Shown: positions 25,703 to 36,821 of the stretch, piece by piece
Position numbering within the stretch: position 1 is the stretch's first letter
Layout of the letters: each line of letters opens with the position of its first letter
Position numbers and translations under genes: made by a program
The notes under the pieces: model-generated
The model's database searches: none
Seen by the model: only the letters and a program-made list of their open reading frames with translations
Told to the model about the DNA's origin: nothing
Source of the DNA: Portulaca oleracea
Taxonomy: Eukaryota > Streptophyta > Magnoliopsida > Caryophyllales > Portulacaceae
DNA length: 64,000 nucleotides
Direction: 5' to 3'
Assembly (NCBI GenBank): GCA_029582165.1
Contig: CM055876.1
Coordinates: 22,592,817 to 22,656,816, forward strand

Positions 25703-25857
25703 CTCCCTCTGTCCTTATTTAATTGTTCACCTAATTAATCTTTTTGTCCCTAATCATTTATCGTTTATCATTTTACATTCTCAAAGTAACTTTTATTAAT
25801 TTTACATTTATATTCTCTATTTTTCATAATTATGTCTATCAATTAAAGGAATTTTAT
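25703..25857. mobile_element. Half of a Stowaway MITE
   Basis: It starts TA then CTCCCTCTGTCCTTATTTAA and contains the usual interior words, but breaks off next to the LINE fragment, so only the left half remains. Confidence 0.5.
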
Positions 25858-26135
25858 AGTTTTTTTTTCCCTAACTTTATTAGTTATATTGGTTTCTTGC
25901 GGAGCCTGCCATTGTATTAGGGCTTCTTCCCTTGGCTGCCCAACTCGAATGTCATCCAACTGAGAAGTCTTCATAGCTTTAATCACCTCATGAAACCTCT
26001 CCTGTAAGAACTTAATTTTATCAACTGGATTAGACTCCGTCCTACCAAAGATATGGTTATTCCGCCACTTCCAAAGATACCACACTATGATACTGAATTT
26101 TATAGGCCAGTCCTCTCCTTTCAGTCGAGTGGCAC
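25850..26135 (-). pseudogene. LINE ORF2 C-terminal fragment
   Basis: The minus-strand 80-codon frame begins with a WYLWKWRNNHIFGR block, typical of the region just after the reverse-transcriptase zinc-binding domain in plant LINEs. In-frame sequence upstream (IKFSIIVWYLWKW) extends it slightly. It is truncated on both sides and has no endonuclease or polymerase core. Confidence 0.55.
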
Positions 26136-26409
26136 CTGATTAATTATACTTTATAGCATTAACGATTTAATAATGTTTCCAAAACTTCTTATTACGGTAT
26201 AACATAATAAAAATTACGTTCCCAACAACAGAAACATTTTAACTGTTTCATCAGCTCTAGGCCGTGTGTCTCCTCTTGAACTCATGTTTCCCAAATTGAA
26301 AGAAATATACATTTAACCAAACTGGTACTTCTGGTCAATCCCAGGTAATCTTACCTTGATTATATATATGTTTATCGCTGTTATTTGTTCTAAATAAGAA
26401 TATATTTTA

Positions 26410-26807
26410 CGAAAATGATAAACATCTTGACATAAGATGACTCTTAACCATCTTACATTTCTTCAAAATCACTAATAGAGTGAAATGTAACTGTATTTAA
26501 ATCATTCTAAAGGTATGTTTCATCATTTTCAAGGTTACTGCAACTTATAAACAAGTTAAAAATAATTATTTATTTATATTTATTTCCTAAATATAAAACT
26601 ATGTATAAAATGTGGATTTTCTACTATGATTGATAAACTTAGGCTATTATTATAATTTTTTTACCTACCTATTAAGTTTTATATTATTATAATTGATAAA
26701 TATATATAATTATTAAAGAAAATATTAATAAAAATTATAAAAATGTAAAATATGAATAATTCAAGATGGTTAAGAACCATCTTGAGTCAAAATGGTTATC
26801 ATGATCC
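26410..26807. mobile_element. MITE family A, copy 3 (inverted), exact 9-bp duplication
   Basis: 398 bp, the same length as the copy at 15168 but in opposite orientation. The 9-bp flanks TATATTTTA at 26401-26409 and 26808-26816 are identical, indicating a fairly recent or well-preserved Mutator-type insertion. Confidence 0.9.
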
Positions 26808-27219
26808 TATATTTTAGGACCGCACAATGTTTGCTACCCACAAGACAAGGCCTTAAAGATCTCCTTTATTCTACTTTAAACTTGTCCATCTATTTAGGTA
26901 AAGTACCCACCATAATAAGCCTTTCGGAACAAAGCTGGAATCCGTATTGAGGAGGGACCATGAACTAAATCAAACATTTTGGAGCACAATTTAAAAGACT
27001 TCAAAGGCTCTTAAATTATATTATTGTGATATATAGAGATGATTTTTGGATTTAAATAATTTGAACTTTGCTGAGTTTTATTAGAAAAATTCGGTAGCAT
27101 GCTATTTAAATCCAAGATACTTAAAGTCTGAATTATTCCATGGTACTTTTAAAATTCAAATTATTGAGACTTTTCTATACTAAAGTTTAGATTATTTAAA
27201 TCCAAAAATCCAATATTTA

Positions 27220-27431
27220 GGCCATTTTCTTTGGATGAGTTATTTTTAAGTTAGGATAGTTAGGTTAAAATAAGTTAGGAGGTTTTTTTTAGAAAATTGT
27301 GTTATGTTAGAATAAGTTAGGATAGTTAGGTTTAACCTGACAAAAGAATATGACCTTAATGTAATTTTATCAAATTTATAACTTCATATACGTATTTTAA
27401 CTTCAAAATAACTCATCCAAAGAACATGGTC
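27220..27431. mobile_element. Small PIF-like MITE, GGCC..TTCTTTGG family
   Basis: Left end GGCCATTTTCTTTGGATGAG pairs with right end CTCATCCAAAGAACATGGTC. Flanks are TTA and TTG. Related in its tips to 53928-54092. Confidence 0.55.
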
Positions 27432-27583
27432 TTGAAAAATGATTATCGATTGGTACATGGCAAGGGTCGCACCACGGCGGGCTTCATTTCAGTCCATCAT
27501 AATGTTTCAACAACCTTAGCAAATAATTAAGGCAACATGCAAATAATTAAGGTGCTTCGTAATTAGGAAGACACTACCGAGTA

Positions 27584-28211
27584 CTCCCTCCGTCCTAGAT
27601 TATTTGTTCATTTACCTAATTTGAGACAAAAAATTACTAAGGGGTACCCTAATTTTTGGTGAAATATTTTTCTGGTACCCCAACTTTTAAAAACTAATTT
27701 TGGGGTACCCTAACTTTTAGAATTATAAATAATTAGGTGAATTTCCGGCTAATTATTTGAATTCACCGGTTTGTTTTAGGCGGAAATTGATTAAGTGTTT
27801 TTGTGGACGAAAATGTCCTTTGTTTTTGTGGACGAAAATTATTTGAATCAATCGGAGTTTCGCCGGAAATTCACCTAGTAATTTCTAATCCTAAAAGTAA
27901 GGGTTTCCCAAAATTAGTTTTGAAAAGTTAGGGTACCAAAAAATTGTTTTTTCAAAAGTTAGGGTACCTCTAAGTAATTTTTTGAATTTGAGAACACCAA
28001 TACATATTGGGAATTGAGGTAAAAAGTTTGTAATTTACCCAAATTATACCTACTTTAATTGAAGAAAATAGTTGTTGAAATTGTAAAAAGTAATAAATAA
28101 ACTAATTAATTAGGGGTAGAAAAGGAATTATAATTGTTGAAATTGTAAATGAGACAAATATTTTGGGACAAAGAAATTAGGCAAAAGGAAAATAATTTGG
28201 GACGTAGGTAG
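27584..28211. mobile_element. Stowaway MITE with a nested fold-back element
   Basis: Ends CTCCCTCCGTCCTAGATTAT and the complement of GGGACGTAGGTAG are flanked by TA (27582-27583, 28212-28213). The middle is taken up by the element at 27634-27977. Confidence 0.75.
27634..27977. mobile_element. Fold-back MITE nested in a Stowaway
   Basis: Left end TTACTAAGGGGTACCCTAA pairs with the complement TTACTTAGAGGTACCCTAA at the right. Further blocks (GGGGTACCCTAACTTTT, AATTTCCGGC) pair inward, so most of the 344 bp can fold on itself. Confidence 0.7.
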
Positions 28212-28564
28212 TAATATCTTATATTTATGCAATTCGACATTGATTGTTACAGTTCATCTTCCACCTGAATTGACTTCTACGGCGACAAAGCCTAATCACA
28301 TAATTACTGAATTATAGAAACGCAAATGGAAACTAGCTAGGTTCATGCGTTTGATCATGACGATCAAAACAACACCCACAACATAATTCACACAAACTAA
28401 GTTCTATAGCACATTTTCAGAGTTAATTAATCGACCACCAGAACCCACATATCTAGCTACGCATGCCAGAACAGAAAAGGGAAGAAAGAGGGCATCGATC
28501 GATGTTTGAAGAACTAATACATGAACCACAAACTCAAAGGTTTATTGACTGCAGGTAAATTACT

Positions 28565-28879
28565 TCAACCGCGAATATCGCCAATGGTTACATCGCCTGA
28601 GACCTGTTGGCCATGTAGGGTGTCATGGTTTCCACCAATTCGGGCGATGTCAACCCCGGCAGACTTGTCCTTTCGGTTGCCAGCCTTGACATCGCCGCCA
28701 ATTTGGGTGCCGGAGTCGTTGGAGTTTCGCCCGGCGTTGTAGATGGTGCTGCCCGGAAACGGGTTGTAGGCTGTCGGGTACCCCCACGAGTAGTACGGTG
28801 GGTACCCGGCCTGGTACGGTGATGGGGTGGCCGGGGGAGGACACCCATATGGTGCGTACCCTTGTGCTGGGTATTGCAT
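28565..28879 (-). CDS. Small Pro/Tyr/Gly-rich protein with two C-terminal Gly/Asn repeats (104 aa)
   Basis: A single uninterrupted frame starting at ATG 28879 and ending TGA at 28565. Residues 1-45 are rich in Pro, Tyr and Gly (GYPPYY, GYPTAYNPFPG). The C-terminal half has two imperfect repeats: about 46-68 (AGRNSNDSG.Q..GDVKAGN) and 78-102 (IGGNHDTLHGQQVSGDVTIG). The shared pattern is G-x-N-x(4)-G-x-Q-x(2)-G-D-V. The same pattern occurs in the gene at 39931-41348, so the two are likely paralogues. The coding region is far GC-richer than its surroundings. A TATA box lies about 105 bp upstream. There is no signal peptide or membrane segment. I do not recognise the family; function is unknown. 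Confidence 0.7.
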   Translation of the reverse strand: MQYPAQGYAPYGCPPPATPSPYQAGYPPYYSWGYPTAYNPFPGSTIYNAGRNSNDSGTQIGGDVKAGNRKDKSAGVDIARIGGNHDTLHGQQVSGDVTIGDIRG

Positions 28880-28981
28880 GGTTTATATGATTATATGTGT
28901 TGAGCTTGAATTGGGAGGTTTGGTTTAGTTTTAAGGTTTAAGAGTTTTAGGTTTTGGTAATTTTGGGTAGTCGCTGTGCCC

Positions 28982-28989
28982 TTTATATA
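28982..28989 (-). promoter_or_regulatory. TATA box of the 104-aa protein gene
   Basis: On the minus strand this reads TATATAAAG, about 105 bp before the ATG at 28879, so transcription should begin near 28955. Spacing and sequence are typical for a plant TATA promoter. Confidence 0.6.
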
Positions 28990-31132
28990 GGGTCACAAAT
29001 GCAACATACATGTACCTGATTCTAGGTAAGACCAAAGCTACTTTGTTCTTTTTCTTGTACAACTTGCACACATATATATTCCTGAGTTTGATAAGATAAG
29101 GGGGAATTTTAATTAACGCGTTGATTATGACATGCATATGTATTATCATATGGCTTCGGTCTTGCTACTTTTACTAGGTACTGAACTAAACTTAAGTGTC
29201 ATGTTTATGGCAGGCATGTTATTTAATTATGCGTGTGAAAGTATCAAAGTGCATCCAAAACGTTGAAAAGGGCAGCATATAGGGGTAGCCGATAGGCATG
29301 ATTGTGAAATATTCTTTTACGTACATAGTTTGAATGGTTGAAAACATGAACACGTACATGCTCAATTTACTGACCATGGAAGTTAACTAAGTTGTCGTTG
29401 TCAAGGAAAATGGAATCCCCAAGCTAAGCTAAGCTAAGCTAGCAACTCAAGTGAAGGCATCCATCGATCACCAAATGAAAAGAATTGATCCATCTTGAAT
29501 GACAAGTTTGACATATCCCTTTGTGATCAGATTCACATGGACCACTACTAGAGATCGACCGACCACTATGTGCAACGTTTATTAAGTTTAGGTTCGGCAT
29601 TAACATATACATGACAACATAATGTATGCATGTGTATGTGGCTACAACAACTCAAATTTAACATGGTATTGAATTTGCAAGAATTAAACCCAACTTGAGA
29701 TTGCAATGTGACTGAACTTTTATCAGTGTTATGGTGAGAATAACTGATTAATTGGCTTATCCCAATTAATTAAGAGTTTAAGCGATATATTCATTCTCAA
29801 TCAAGAAAAGTTTAATTACATAAGTATTCAACCTTCTATTAATCATATGATAAATCCCCTCCCCCCCCCCCAAAAAAAAAAAAAAGAATTATAATCTTGA
29901 CTAGCTAGTTGCCACTTAATTACTACGTCAAATCAATGTATGCAAGAGAGTTTAGCTAACTCACCAAGCCCTCGACTTGATTCAATCAAAAGCTTGACTC
30001 AATCCCACAATATGGCGAAAGTGCAACTCAAACTTGTGCTCAACTTATTTAAAGCACCTGTAACAGTGAGTTTGAGTTTGACTAATTTAATAAGGTGGAA
30101 TTTGTGGACCTTACCAAAGAGTAGTCAAAATTTATCCCTTTACTTGGCTAGCTTTCCAATGATGAGTATGAGTTTGACTCATATTAATTAGAAAAAGTAA
30201 ATGAATTCTACTTAATAATATAATTAATTTGGCTATATCAATAAAAAAAATGAGGTAGAGGAGGAGAGAAAGAAAAAGTATGATTAAAATATTAGTGTGT
30301 TAAACTCGCTTTCAAACTCGTCTCGCGAGACTGACGGTGAAAGTCTCGCGAGATGAGTCTCATTCTCACCACTGAAATATCCTAAATGAACTCATTATGT
30401 TCTCATCCCTTGTTATTCAGTAGTGAATCGAATTTAAACTCATTATTGCAGATATGTAATTCCATGTCCGAGCTTTGGGTACTCAACTTGGTTATGTTCA
30501 TTTAGGTATTTTGGTGGAGAAAGTGTTTTTGTAATGGGGTATACACAAACATTATATAAATGTAGATGTTAAAAAGTTAATATTATAGTATGATTTTGAA
30601 GTAAGAGATAGCTGGCTGTACTTGTGAATTATGGGGTTACACTGTTTTTGTATTGTAGTGCACTATGTATCCCTTTGTTGATTAATAAAATGGGCTACTG
30701 CCCAATTTATTGAAAAATATAGTATGACTTTGAAGCTTTTTTCTATGTGCAAGGTAAATTGCTTGAAAATATGAAATGTAAAACAATACTTTTATTTGAC
30801 AGGCTAGGTTCAAACTTGGGTGGTTGTATCTCAGCTTAATCTATTTACATTCCTAGCTGAGTGTAATCAACTATCTAGAGTAATTAACATGTCTTGGCAA
30901 CTTTTTATTACACCATGTCTTTTTATCTTAATTTTTTGATGTGGGACTTAAAATGAATCTCAACACAAATATATATAAAAGCTTGTGCCTAGAAGTTATT
31001 CTCCAGCCAATGAAAATAAGGCACCTAGCATTTGATGATGAACACCCGGTGTAGACTTCTTGGATTGAACGATGGCCATCAAAAGTGTACCCCATTAAGC
31101 CCTTTGGAAGCTCACTTACGGTAAATTAAAAA
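28990..31132. other. Intergenic, no supported gene
   Basis: It holds a C-run followed by an A-run near 29860-29884, a repeated AAGCT run near 29422, and two TCTCGCGAGA palindromes (30321-30330, 30344-30353). An 83-codon open frame at 29940 has no known domain. Confidence 0.5.
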
Positions 31133-31557
31133 AGAATTTTTAGATGATAATATACTGAATTTTAAGGGTATTGATCAATAATGTATTGAACTTTTTTTTG
31201 ACATAAATACACTGAATTTTTAGAGTATTTATGAACAATAATGCACCCGAAACGATTGTAGTGGGGGTTGACTTGGCGGTCCTTGTGGCTGGTTAAGAAA
31301 ATGATGTGGGAAAAAGGTAAAATTTTTGCCATGTAAGAAAGTACACATAAGTAGGATCACTAATATATTTTTTAAAAAAAATTAAAGAAAAACGACACCT
31401 TAAAGTATGACCGCCACTGTGTCAACCACCACCGGAATTGTTCCAGGTGTAATATTGTCCAATACCCTCAAAGTTCAATGTATTAGAGTCTAAAAATAAG
31501 TTCAGTACAGTATTGTCGAACACCCCCAAAATTCAGTATATTATCGTCTAAAAATCT
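31133..31557. mobile_element. Long-inverted-repeat MITE family C, copy 1
   Basis: The left arm (AGATGATAATATACTGAA, then GTTGACTTGGCGG) pairs with the right arm (TTCAGTATATTATCGTCT, and CCGCCACTGTGTCAAC). It matches the copy at 35974-36397 throughout. No clear target duplication is seen here. Confidence 0.7.
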
Positions 31558-31711
31558 ATAATAAAAGTAAAAGAATTTTGAAGAGTTTGTGACTTACGTC
31601 ACATAAAGTTAGAAGGTTCCTGATCTCCACTACAATTTGAACTATGATAGCTTCAAATAAGAATTTTCAGTGCTGCTAGAGATTATGTCTTCGTTGACCC
31701 TAATAATATTT

Positions 31712-31903
31712 AGAGCATGTTCTTTGGATAAGTTATTTCAAGTTATTTCAAGTTAGGTTATGATAAAATAAGATAAATTAGGATGTTTTTTTGGAAAATT
31801 GTGTTTTTAAAATAGATGCTTTTTTGGAGAATCATATTAGGTTATGATAAGTTAAGATAAGTTAGTATAGTTACATTAGGTTTAACCAGATAAAAGAAAA
31901 GGG
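31712..31903. mobile_element. Probable small MITE with TTCTTTGG tip
   Basis: The left end GAGCATGTTCTTTGGATAAG and internal AGTTAGGTTATGATAA words resemble the elements at 27220 and 53928. The right boundary (near AAAGAAAAGGG) is uncertain. Confidence 0.35.
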
Positions 31904-32547
31904 TAATTATTTATTCGCTTCCTCCTACCTGATATACGCATGTATCCTACAAAAGAGGCTAATTGTTGAGCAAATTTACCATTACTAAGAAAAAACCTTG
32001 GAGCAACATATATTTTTATATTGGTTTTATTTTTATGTATAGTGAAATATCGAAATTTTAAGCGTCCATCTCCTAAATTTTTCACTAAGGTTTCCCTAAC
32101 GTTCAATTTCAAACCTTAGTGGCTGGAAAAAAAAAAAACAATTTAATATATAAAATTTATAAGATTAATGAGTCATAATTATCATAAACAATTTAACATC
32201 TATTGTCGGTATAGTAAATATTAGTGTATGAGGATGAAGATTTGTTCTTGCGACCTTAATTATACAGTGCACAAAAGTCTTGCTTCCTACACTGATCACA
32301 TACCTAAACCGTTCTGAGTTTCTTTAATAAGCAAATAGATTTGATCCAGCAGATAAGGAAAAGTACGTTTACTTGAGTTGATTGTAGTCACACAATTTTA
32401 TTATCATTCAAGGCAATCCCATCAATGTTAAATACCCCACATAATAAGAGATTGCACTATAGGAAAACACAAAAAATTAAAACTAATTCATCTTGTCGGG
32501 AAAAAAACAAATTAGAGTATAGATGGTCAATTGATCATCTACTTTAA

Positions 32548-33087
32548 GGCCCTATTCGGCAACAACGTTTAGAGTAGCGTTTAGCGTTTTGATTAGTCAA
32601 AACTCTATTTTATCAGTTTTTAATTGTTCGGTGAAACAACGTTTGTAAATAAACTTTAGCGTTTGATGAACCTTTTGCAAGACGTTACTCAAGCTAACGT
32701 TTCAGTTTGAGATTAGCGTTTCAGTACTTTAGTTCCAGCAATACCCCTAACTTTGCTTTTATATTTCTGATCATGCCTATTGAAAATCATAGCTTTTTTT
32801 TGCTATTAATCCCACCAAGGGCCAACTATCAGCCTCTTATACTGTATCATCTCTCTAAAACCTTGTTGAATGTTTGATAGTGGATTGATCATAGTCAACT
32901 ATTGCACCAAACATGACAATTGTTTTTTTTTTTTTTTTATAAATGAAATAAGACATTACAATCTATAGGGACTATTTGAAATTGTAAATGATCTTTTCCA
33001 AAACCAATATTAATAACAATTCAACGAAATAGAACTCATTGATATTTGCCATTTGGTATTCTGTGACATTGTTATTTTAGTTGGGGA

Positions 33088-33140
<53 letters not shown>

Positions 33141-33373
33141 TATAATAATTATAATAATAATAATAATAATAATAGAAAACGATGTCCTTTTTGGTCATTT
33201 AACATTTATAAATTAATCCAACCGCTAATTTCAACGAACACATTATTTATAAATGACTACTTTTACAGCTATCAGCTATCCGCTAAACTCTATCAGTCAT
33301 CGCTACTCCAACAGCTATCCGCTACCATAACAGCTATCCGCTACTAAATCCGCTAATTCCGCCGAACAGGGCC
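32548..33373. mobile_element. PIF-like element with TAA duplications and internal TAA microsatellite
   Basis: Ends GGCCCTATTCGGC and GCCGAACAGGGCC are inverse, flanked by TAA at 32545-32547 and 33374-33376. The left side repeats AGCGTTT words; the right side repeats AGCTATCCGCTA words. A run of TAA triplets fills 33091-33173. Confidence 0.7.
33091..33173. repeat. TAA microsatellite
   Basis: About 27 near-perfect TAA/ATT units. It produces spurious poly-Asn and poly-Tyr open frames on the two strands, which are not genes. Confidence 0.95.
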
Positions 33374-33457
33374 TAAGACAAAATACTGCATGTAACATGT
33401 GAACTAGTATTTTATGTTCACTAGTGATTAAGTAACGTAAAGCATAAAGAGAAAATT

Positions 33458-33845
33458 AGTGATGATAAGTGTCTTACCCCAAGACACTGTTTAAGTGTCT
33501 TGTTTCCTATGAAATTAGTATTTATTATCGTTTTTAATCCTAATTTTTTTTGATAGATATCATTGATTATCAATTATAAGAAGCTTGGAATATTGTTGGC
33601 TACGCCAATAATTAAAATTGACACCCTAACGAATGAATCCCATCCGTTGCGTATATTTTAGACGTTTTTTTGTTAATTTTTAAAAATATAGATAAAAATA
33701 TGATTTTATACCATTTATATATATTATTATAGTTATAGAAGTCAATCATGTAATTTTTTTAAAATTTAATTTACATATATATAGGTTTTACATAATGACA
33801 AGACATTTAATATGTTTCTTGTACAAGACATTTATCATTTTCGAA
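33458..33845. mobile_element. MITE family B, copy 3
   Basis: 388 bp, the closest match to 9811-10194, sharing GACACCCTAACGAATGAA and the terminal GACAAGACA / CAAGACATTTATCATT words. Flanks GAGAAAATT and CGCAAAATT agree at 7 of 9 bases. Confidence 0.7.
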
Positions 33846-33915
33846 CGCAAAATTTGTCGTTTTACGTTGAATTAAGCAGAGTTCTTGCCTTTTCCGGGGG
33901 TTTTAGTTACATTAA

Positions 33916-33945
33916 CTAGTGTTTGTACCCATGCAATATATGAGT
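33916..33945 (-). mobile_element. Possible Helitron 3' end
   Basis: Read on the minus strand, GCATGGGTACAAACACTAG followed by T resembles the common plant Helitron terminus, but the hairpin is degenerate. The other end was not found. Confidence 0.3.
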
Positions 33946-34917
33946 TAATTTGTCTTATTAATCGGTTTTTTTATTTAGAGTTTATTTTCCCTTTTGAATT
34001 CGTTGTTTGGTTGAATGAGCAATATGAAATTTACAAAAAGGTTTTCATTTTTTTTTGTCACACACATCTAGATATGTTCAGTAAACAAAAAGTTTGTTGT
34101 ATAAAAACATATTTTAATATCCATGGTCTAAAATAGCCAATCATATGTAACTGAGTTTCTTTCATGGAATTGTAGTTTTTATTTTATTGTGTTGTGCTTG
34201 ATGTTCGTCCTTGTTATCGTCCTCCTAATTATTATTGTTCTTTCTTGCTATTGTGTCAAATATTACCATTTTGATGATTGTACTGTAATAAAGTGATTAT
34301 TATATCATAAACCTTCTCATCATATTAATACAAATGAATTTTTTTTTTTTGGAGGGAATACAGATGGATATATTAATCTACATATATAATGATACTAAGC
34401 CACAAATAGTAATTTAAGATATTTGTCATTTTCAAAATAAGCGTTGAATTGGTACAATTGATAAAGGCAAACGTGAGTTTTGATAAACATATATTTGATA
34501 TTCTTGAGTAGTATATTTTATTAAAGTTAATATATAGGTAGCCTAGTAGATGGAAATTATATGTTTGTAACTTTGACGGCAGAGCGATTGGTTTTTGAGA
34601 TAATTTCTTCTATTGTATGTTGATTTTGGGATTGAAAATGAAGCTTATAAGATATAAAATTGCCTATGTTTCTCCTATGTCAGTATTAAAATTTAAGCGT
34701 AATGTTTCATAGGCATACATGAAAAACACTGTTAATATTAAAATAGTTATGAATGAGGTAGAAGATGAAATTAAAATTGAGGTGAGTCTTTTGGAACTTT
34801 TGTAACTAATGCATTAACTTACATAAAACAAAAAATTATTCATGAAATTTGTATGTATTTTTGAACGTTGGAGTTGTTTATTTTATTATTAATTATTTGT
34901 TATTTATTATTTATTAC

Positions 34918-35606
34918 TGTTAGGATTCACCCATAAGTAAAAATGTGCCACATCGAAAAATTAAAGAGAAAGAACATGGTATATAAGTCAAGTGGGCTAC
35001 TCCTCTTAACATCAATTGGTTTTAAGATGGAACCTCACTTAACTTGTGTACCATGGGCCTTAGTTGATGTTGGCCCCTCCCTTAGATCTCCCCAACAAGT
35101 GGTATTAGAGTCGTTGGTTCGTTCGGCTGGGCGCAAGGTGCGAGAAGATCACCATGGACAAGAGCAGGGACCATGACGCGTGCACGGCTGGGTCTCTTGA
35201 ATGCGCAGAGTGGTAGCATGATACTCGGGTGGAGTAGGGTGCGGCTCTGTGGAGTAAGGTGTGGCAGGGACTCTTGAGGCAGAGTGGTGGCATGAGACTC
35301 AGGTGGAGTAAGGTGCAGCTTTGTAGAGTAAAGTGCGGCTATGATGGACTCCTGAGGTGACTTGAAACCTTGGCAAAAAAGAGGCTTCCAATCAAGGGGG
35401 AGAGACTCATGTGTGAAGGGGGAGATTGTTGGGATTCACCCATGAGTAAAAATGTCTCACATCGGAAAAGTAAAGAGAAATGACATGGTATATAAGTCAA
35501 GTGGACTACTCCTCTTAACACCAATTAGTTTTAATATGGAACCTCACTTAACTTGTGTATCATGGGTCTTAGTTGAAGTGGGCTCCTCCCTTGGATCTCC
35601 CCAACA
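34918..35606 (+). mobile_element. TRIM retrotransposon (terminal-repeat retrotransposon in miniature), complete
   Basis: Two direct 180-bp LTRs (34918-35097 and 35427-35606) both start TGTT and end CCCCAACA. The whole is flanked by ATTAC at 34913-34917 and 35607-35611. A primer site TGGTATTAGAGTC (35100-35112), complementary to the initiator tRNA-Met end apart from small differences, follows the left LTR. A polypurine tract GAAGGGGGAGAT precedes the right LTR. The internal region is only about 330 bp with no gag or pol, so it relies on enzymes from other elements. By eye the LTRs differ at about 18 of 180 positions, so the insertion is old. Confidence 0.9.
35100..35112 (+). other. TRIM primer-binding site
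   Basis: TGGTATTAGAGTC starts two bases after the left LTR, the usual place for the initiator tRNA-Met primer of plant copia-type and TRIM elements. Confidence 0.75.
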
Positions 35607-35973
35607 ATTACGATAATAAAAAGTATCATTGACGTTTGAGTTTGAGTTTTGAGTTTTGACTGTTGTTTTCTCTTGTTATTTGCAGTCAGTGGGTAATGGT
35701 AGTCCATAGGCCACTGGCTGCTATAATTTTAATGTAAGTTTGGACTGTTGCTGGTATTATTATTCTGTGAAGTATTTATGAGATTTAATACCTTAGGATT
35801 CCGTTACAACTTATCGAACAATAATTATGTATAATAATTGAAGTTTTAATAAAATTTTGCTTTTTTAATATGCGTGACATTTGGCGACTTCTTGTTTGTT
35901 TTGTTTTGTTTTAATATATTTAATAATTAATAGATAAGATGTCAAAACAAAAACTAAAATCAATATTTCTAAG

Positions 35974-36397
35974 GATTTTTGGACGATAATACACTAAATT
36001 TTAGGGGTATTGGACAATAATATACTGAACTTTTTTTGGGACTCTAATACATGACCTTTGAGGGTATTGGACATTAATGCAATCAGAACAATTTGGGTGG
36101 TGGTTGACGCGGTGGCGGTCCTACTTTGAAGTTTCGTTTTTCTATTTTTTTCATAAAACATTTTTGGCGTGTAAGAAAATACACACGAGCAAGATGACTA
36201 ATATATTTTTTTGGAAAAAAAAAGAAAAACAACACTTCAAAGTAGAACCGCCACCAAGTCAACCACCACCGGAATTGTTCTGAGTGCATTATTGTCCAAT
36301 AGCCTCAAAGTTTAGTGTATTAGAGTCCAAAACAAAAAGTTCAGTGCATTATTGTCCAATACCCCTAAAGTTCAGTGTATTATTATCCAATAATCCT
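35974..36397. mobile_element. Long-inverted-repeat MITE family C, copy 2
   Basis: 424 bp with arms of about 190 bp that mirror each other: GTTGACGCGGTGGCGGTCC at the left pairs with CCGCCACCAAGTCAACC at the right. Flanks ATTTCTAAG (35965-35973) and ATTTCTAAA (36398-36406) match at 8 of 9, fitting a Mutator-like element. Look-alike open frames on both strands here are artefacts of the palindrome. Confidence 0.8.
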
Positions 36398-36821
36398 ATT
36401 TCTAAATTTAGTTTAGGTAAGGTATGATTGCTTGAATGTAATAGTGAACAACAACTTAACGAACTCTTAGGAGAACTATGTTTGAATGTATTTTGGGGTA
36501 TTCAAATGTAGGCAATCTTCCCTTATGAACTGATCGAAGTTAGTGCGAGTTTAATTCCTGTTACCTAAAAACAATTCGCAAAACCTTTAAAGAGAACAGT
36601 TTAGACACTAGAAAAACCAAGCGTCAAAAGAAAAAAAAAAACAATTTGAGAAACTGAAAAAACAAGAAGCTTTGCGGTGGTGGAGAAATTCATACCTGTG
36701 TGGTTCATGCAGTTGAGAAAGATCTAAACATACGTATCCTACCATCAAACCTCAATCTACTACATTAATTTTAGTCATCCTAACTCCCCAATCAAGTGTT
36801 ATCTTCTCCTTTAAACCTAAT

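Noticed and set aside
33010..33347. Open frames with poly-Asn and poly-Tyr
   Set aside because: They are readings of the TAA microsatellite on each strand.
36077..36289. Two overlapping 68-codon frames on opposite strands with matching ends
   Set aside because: Mirror images produced by the long palindrome of MITE family C.
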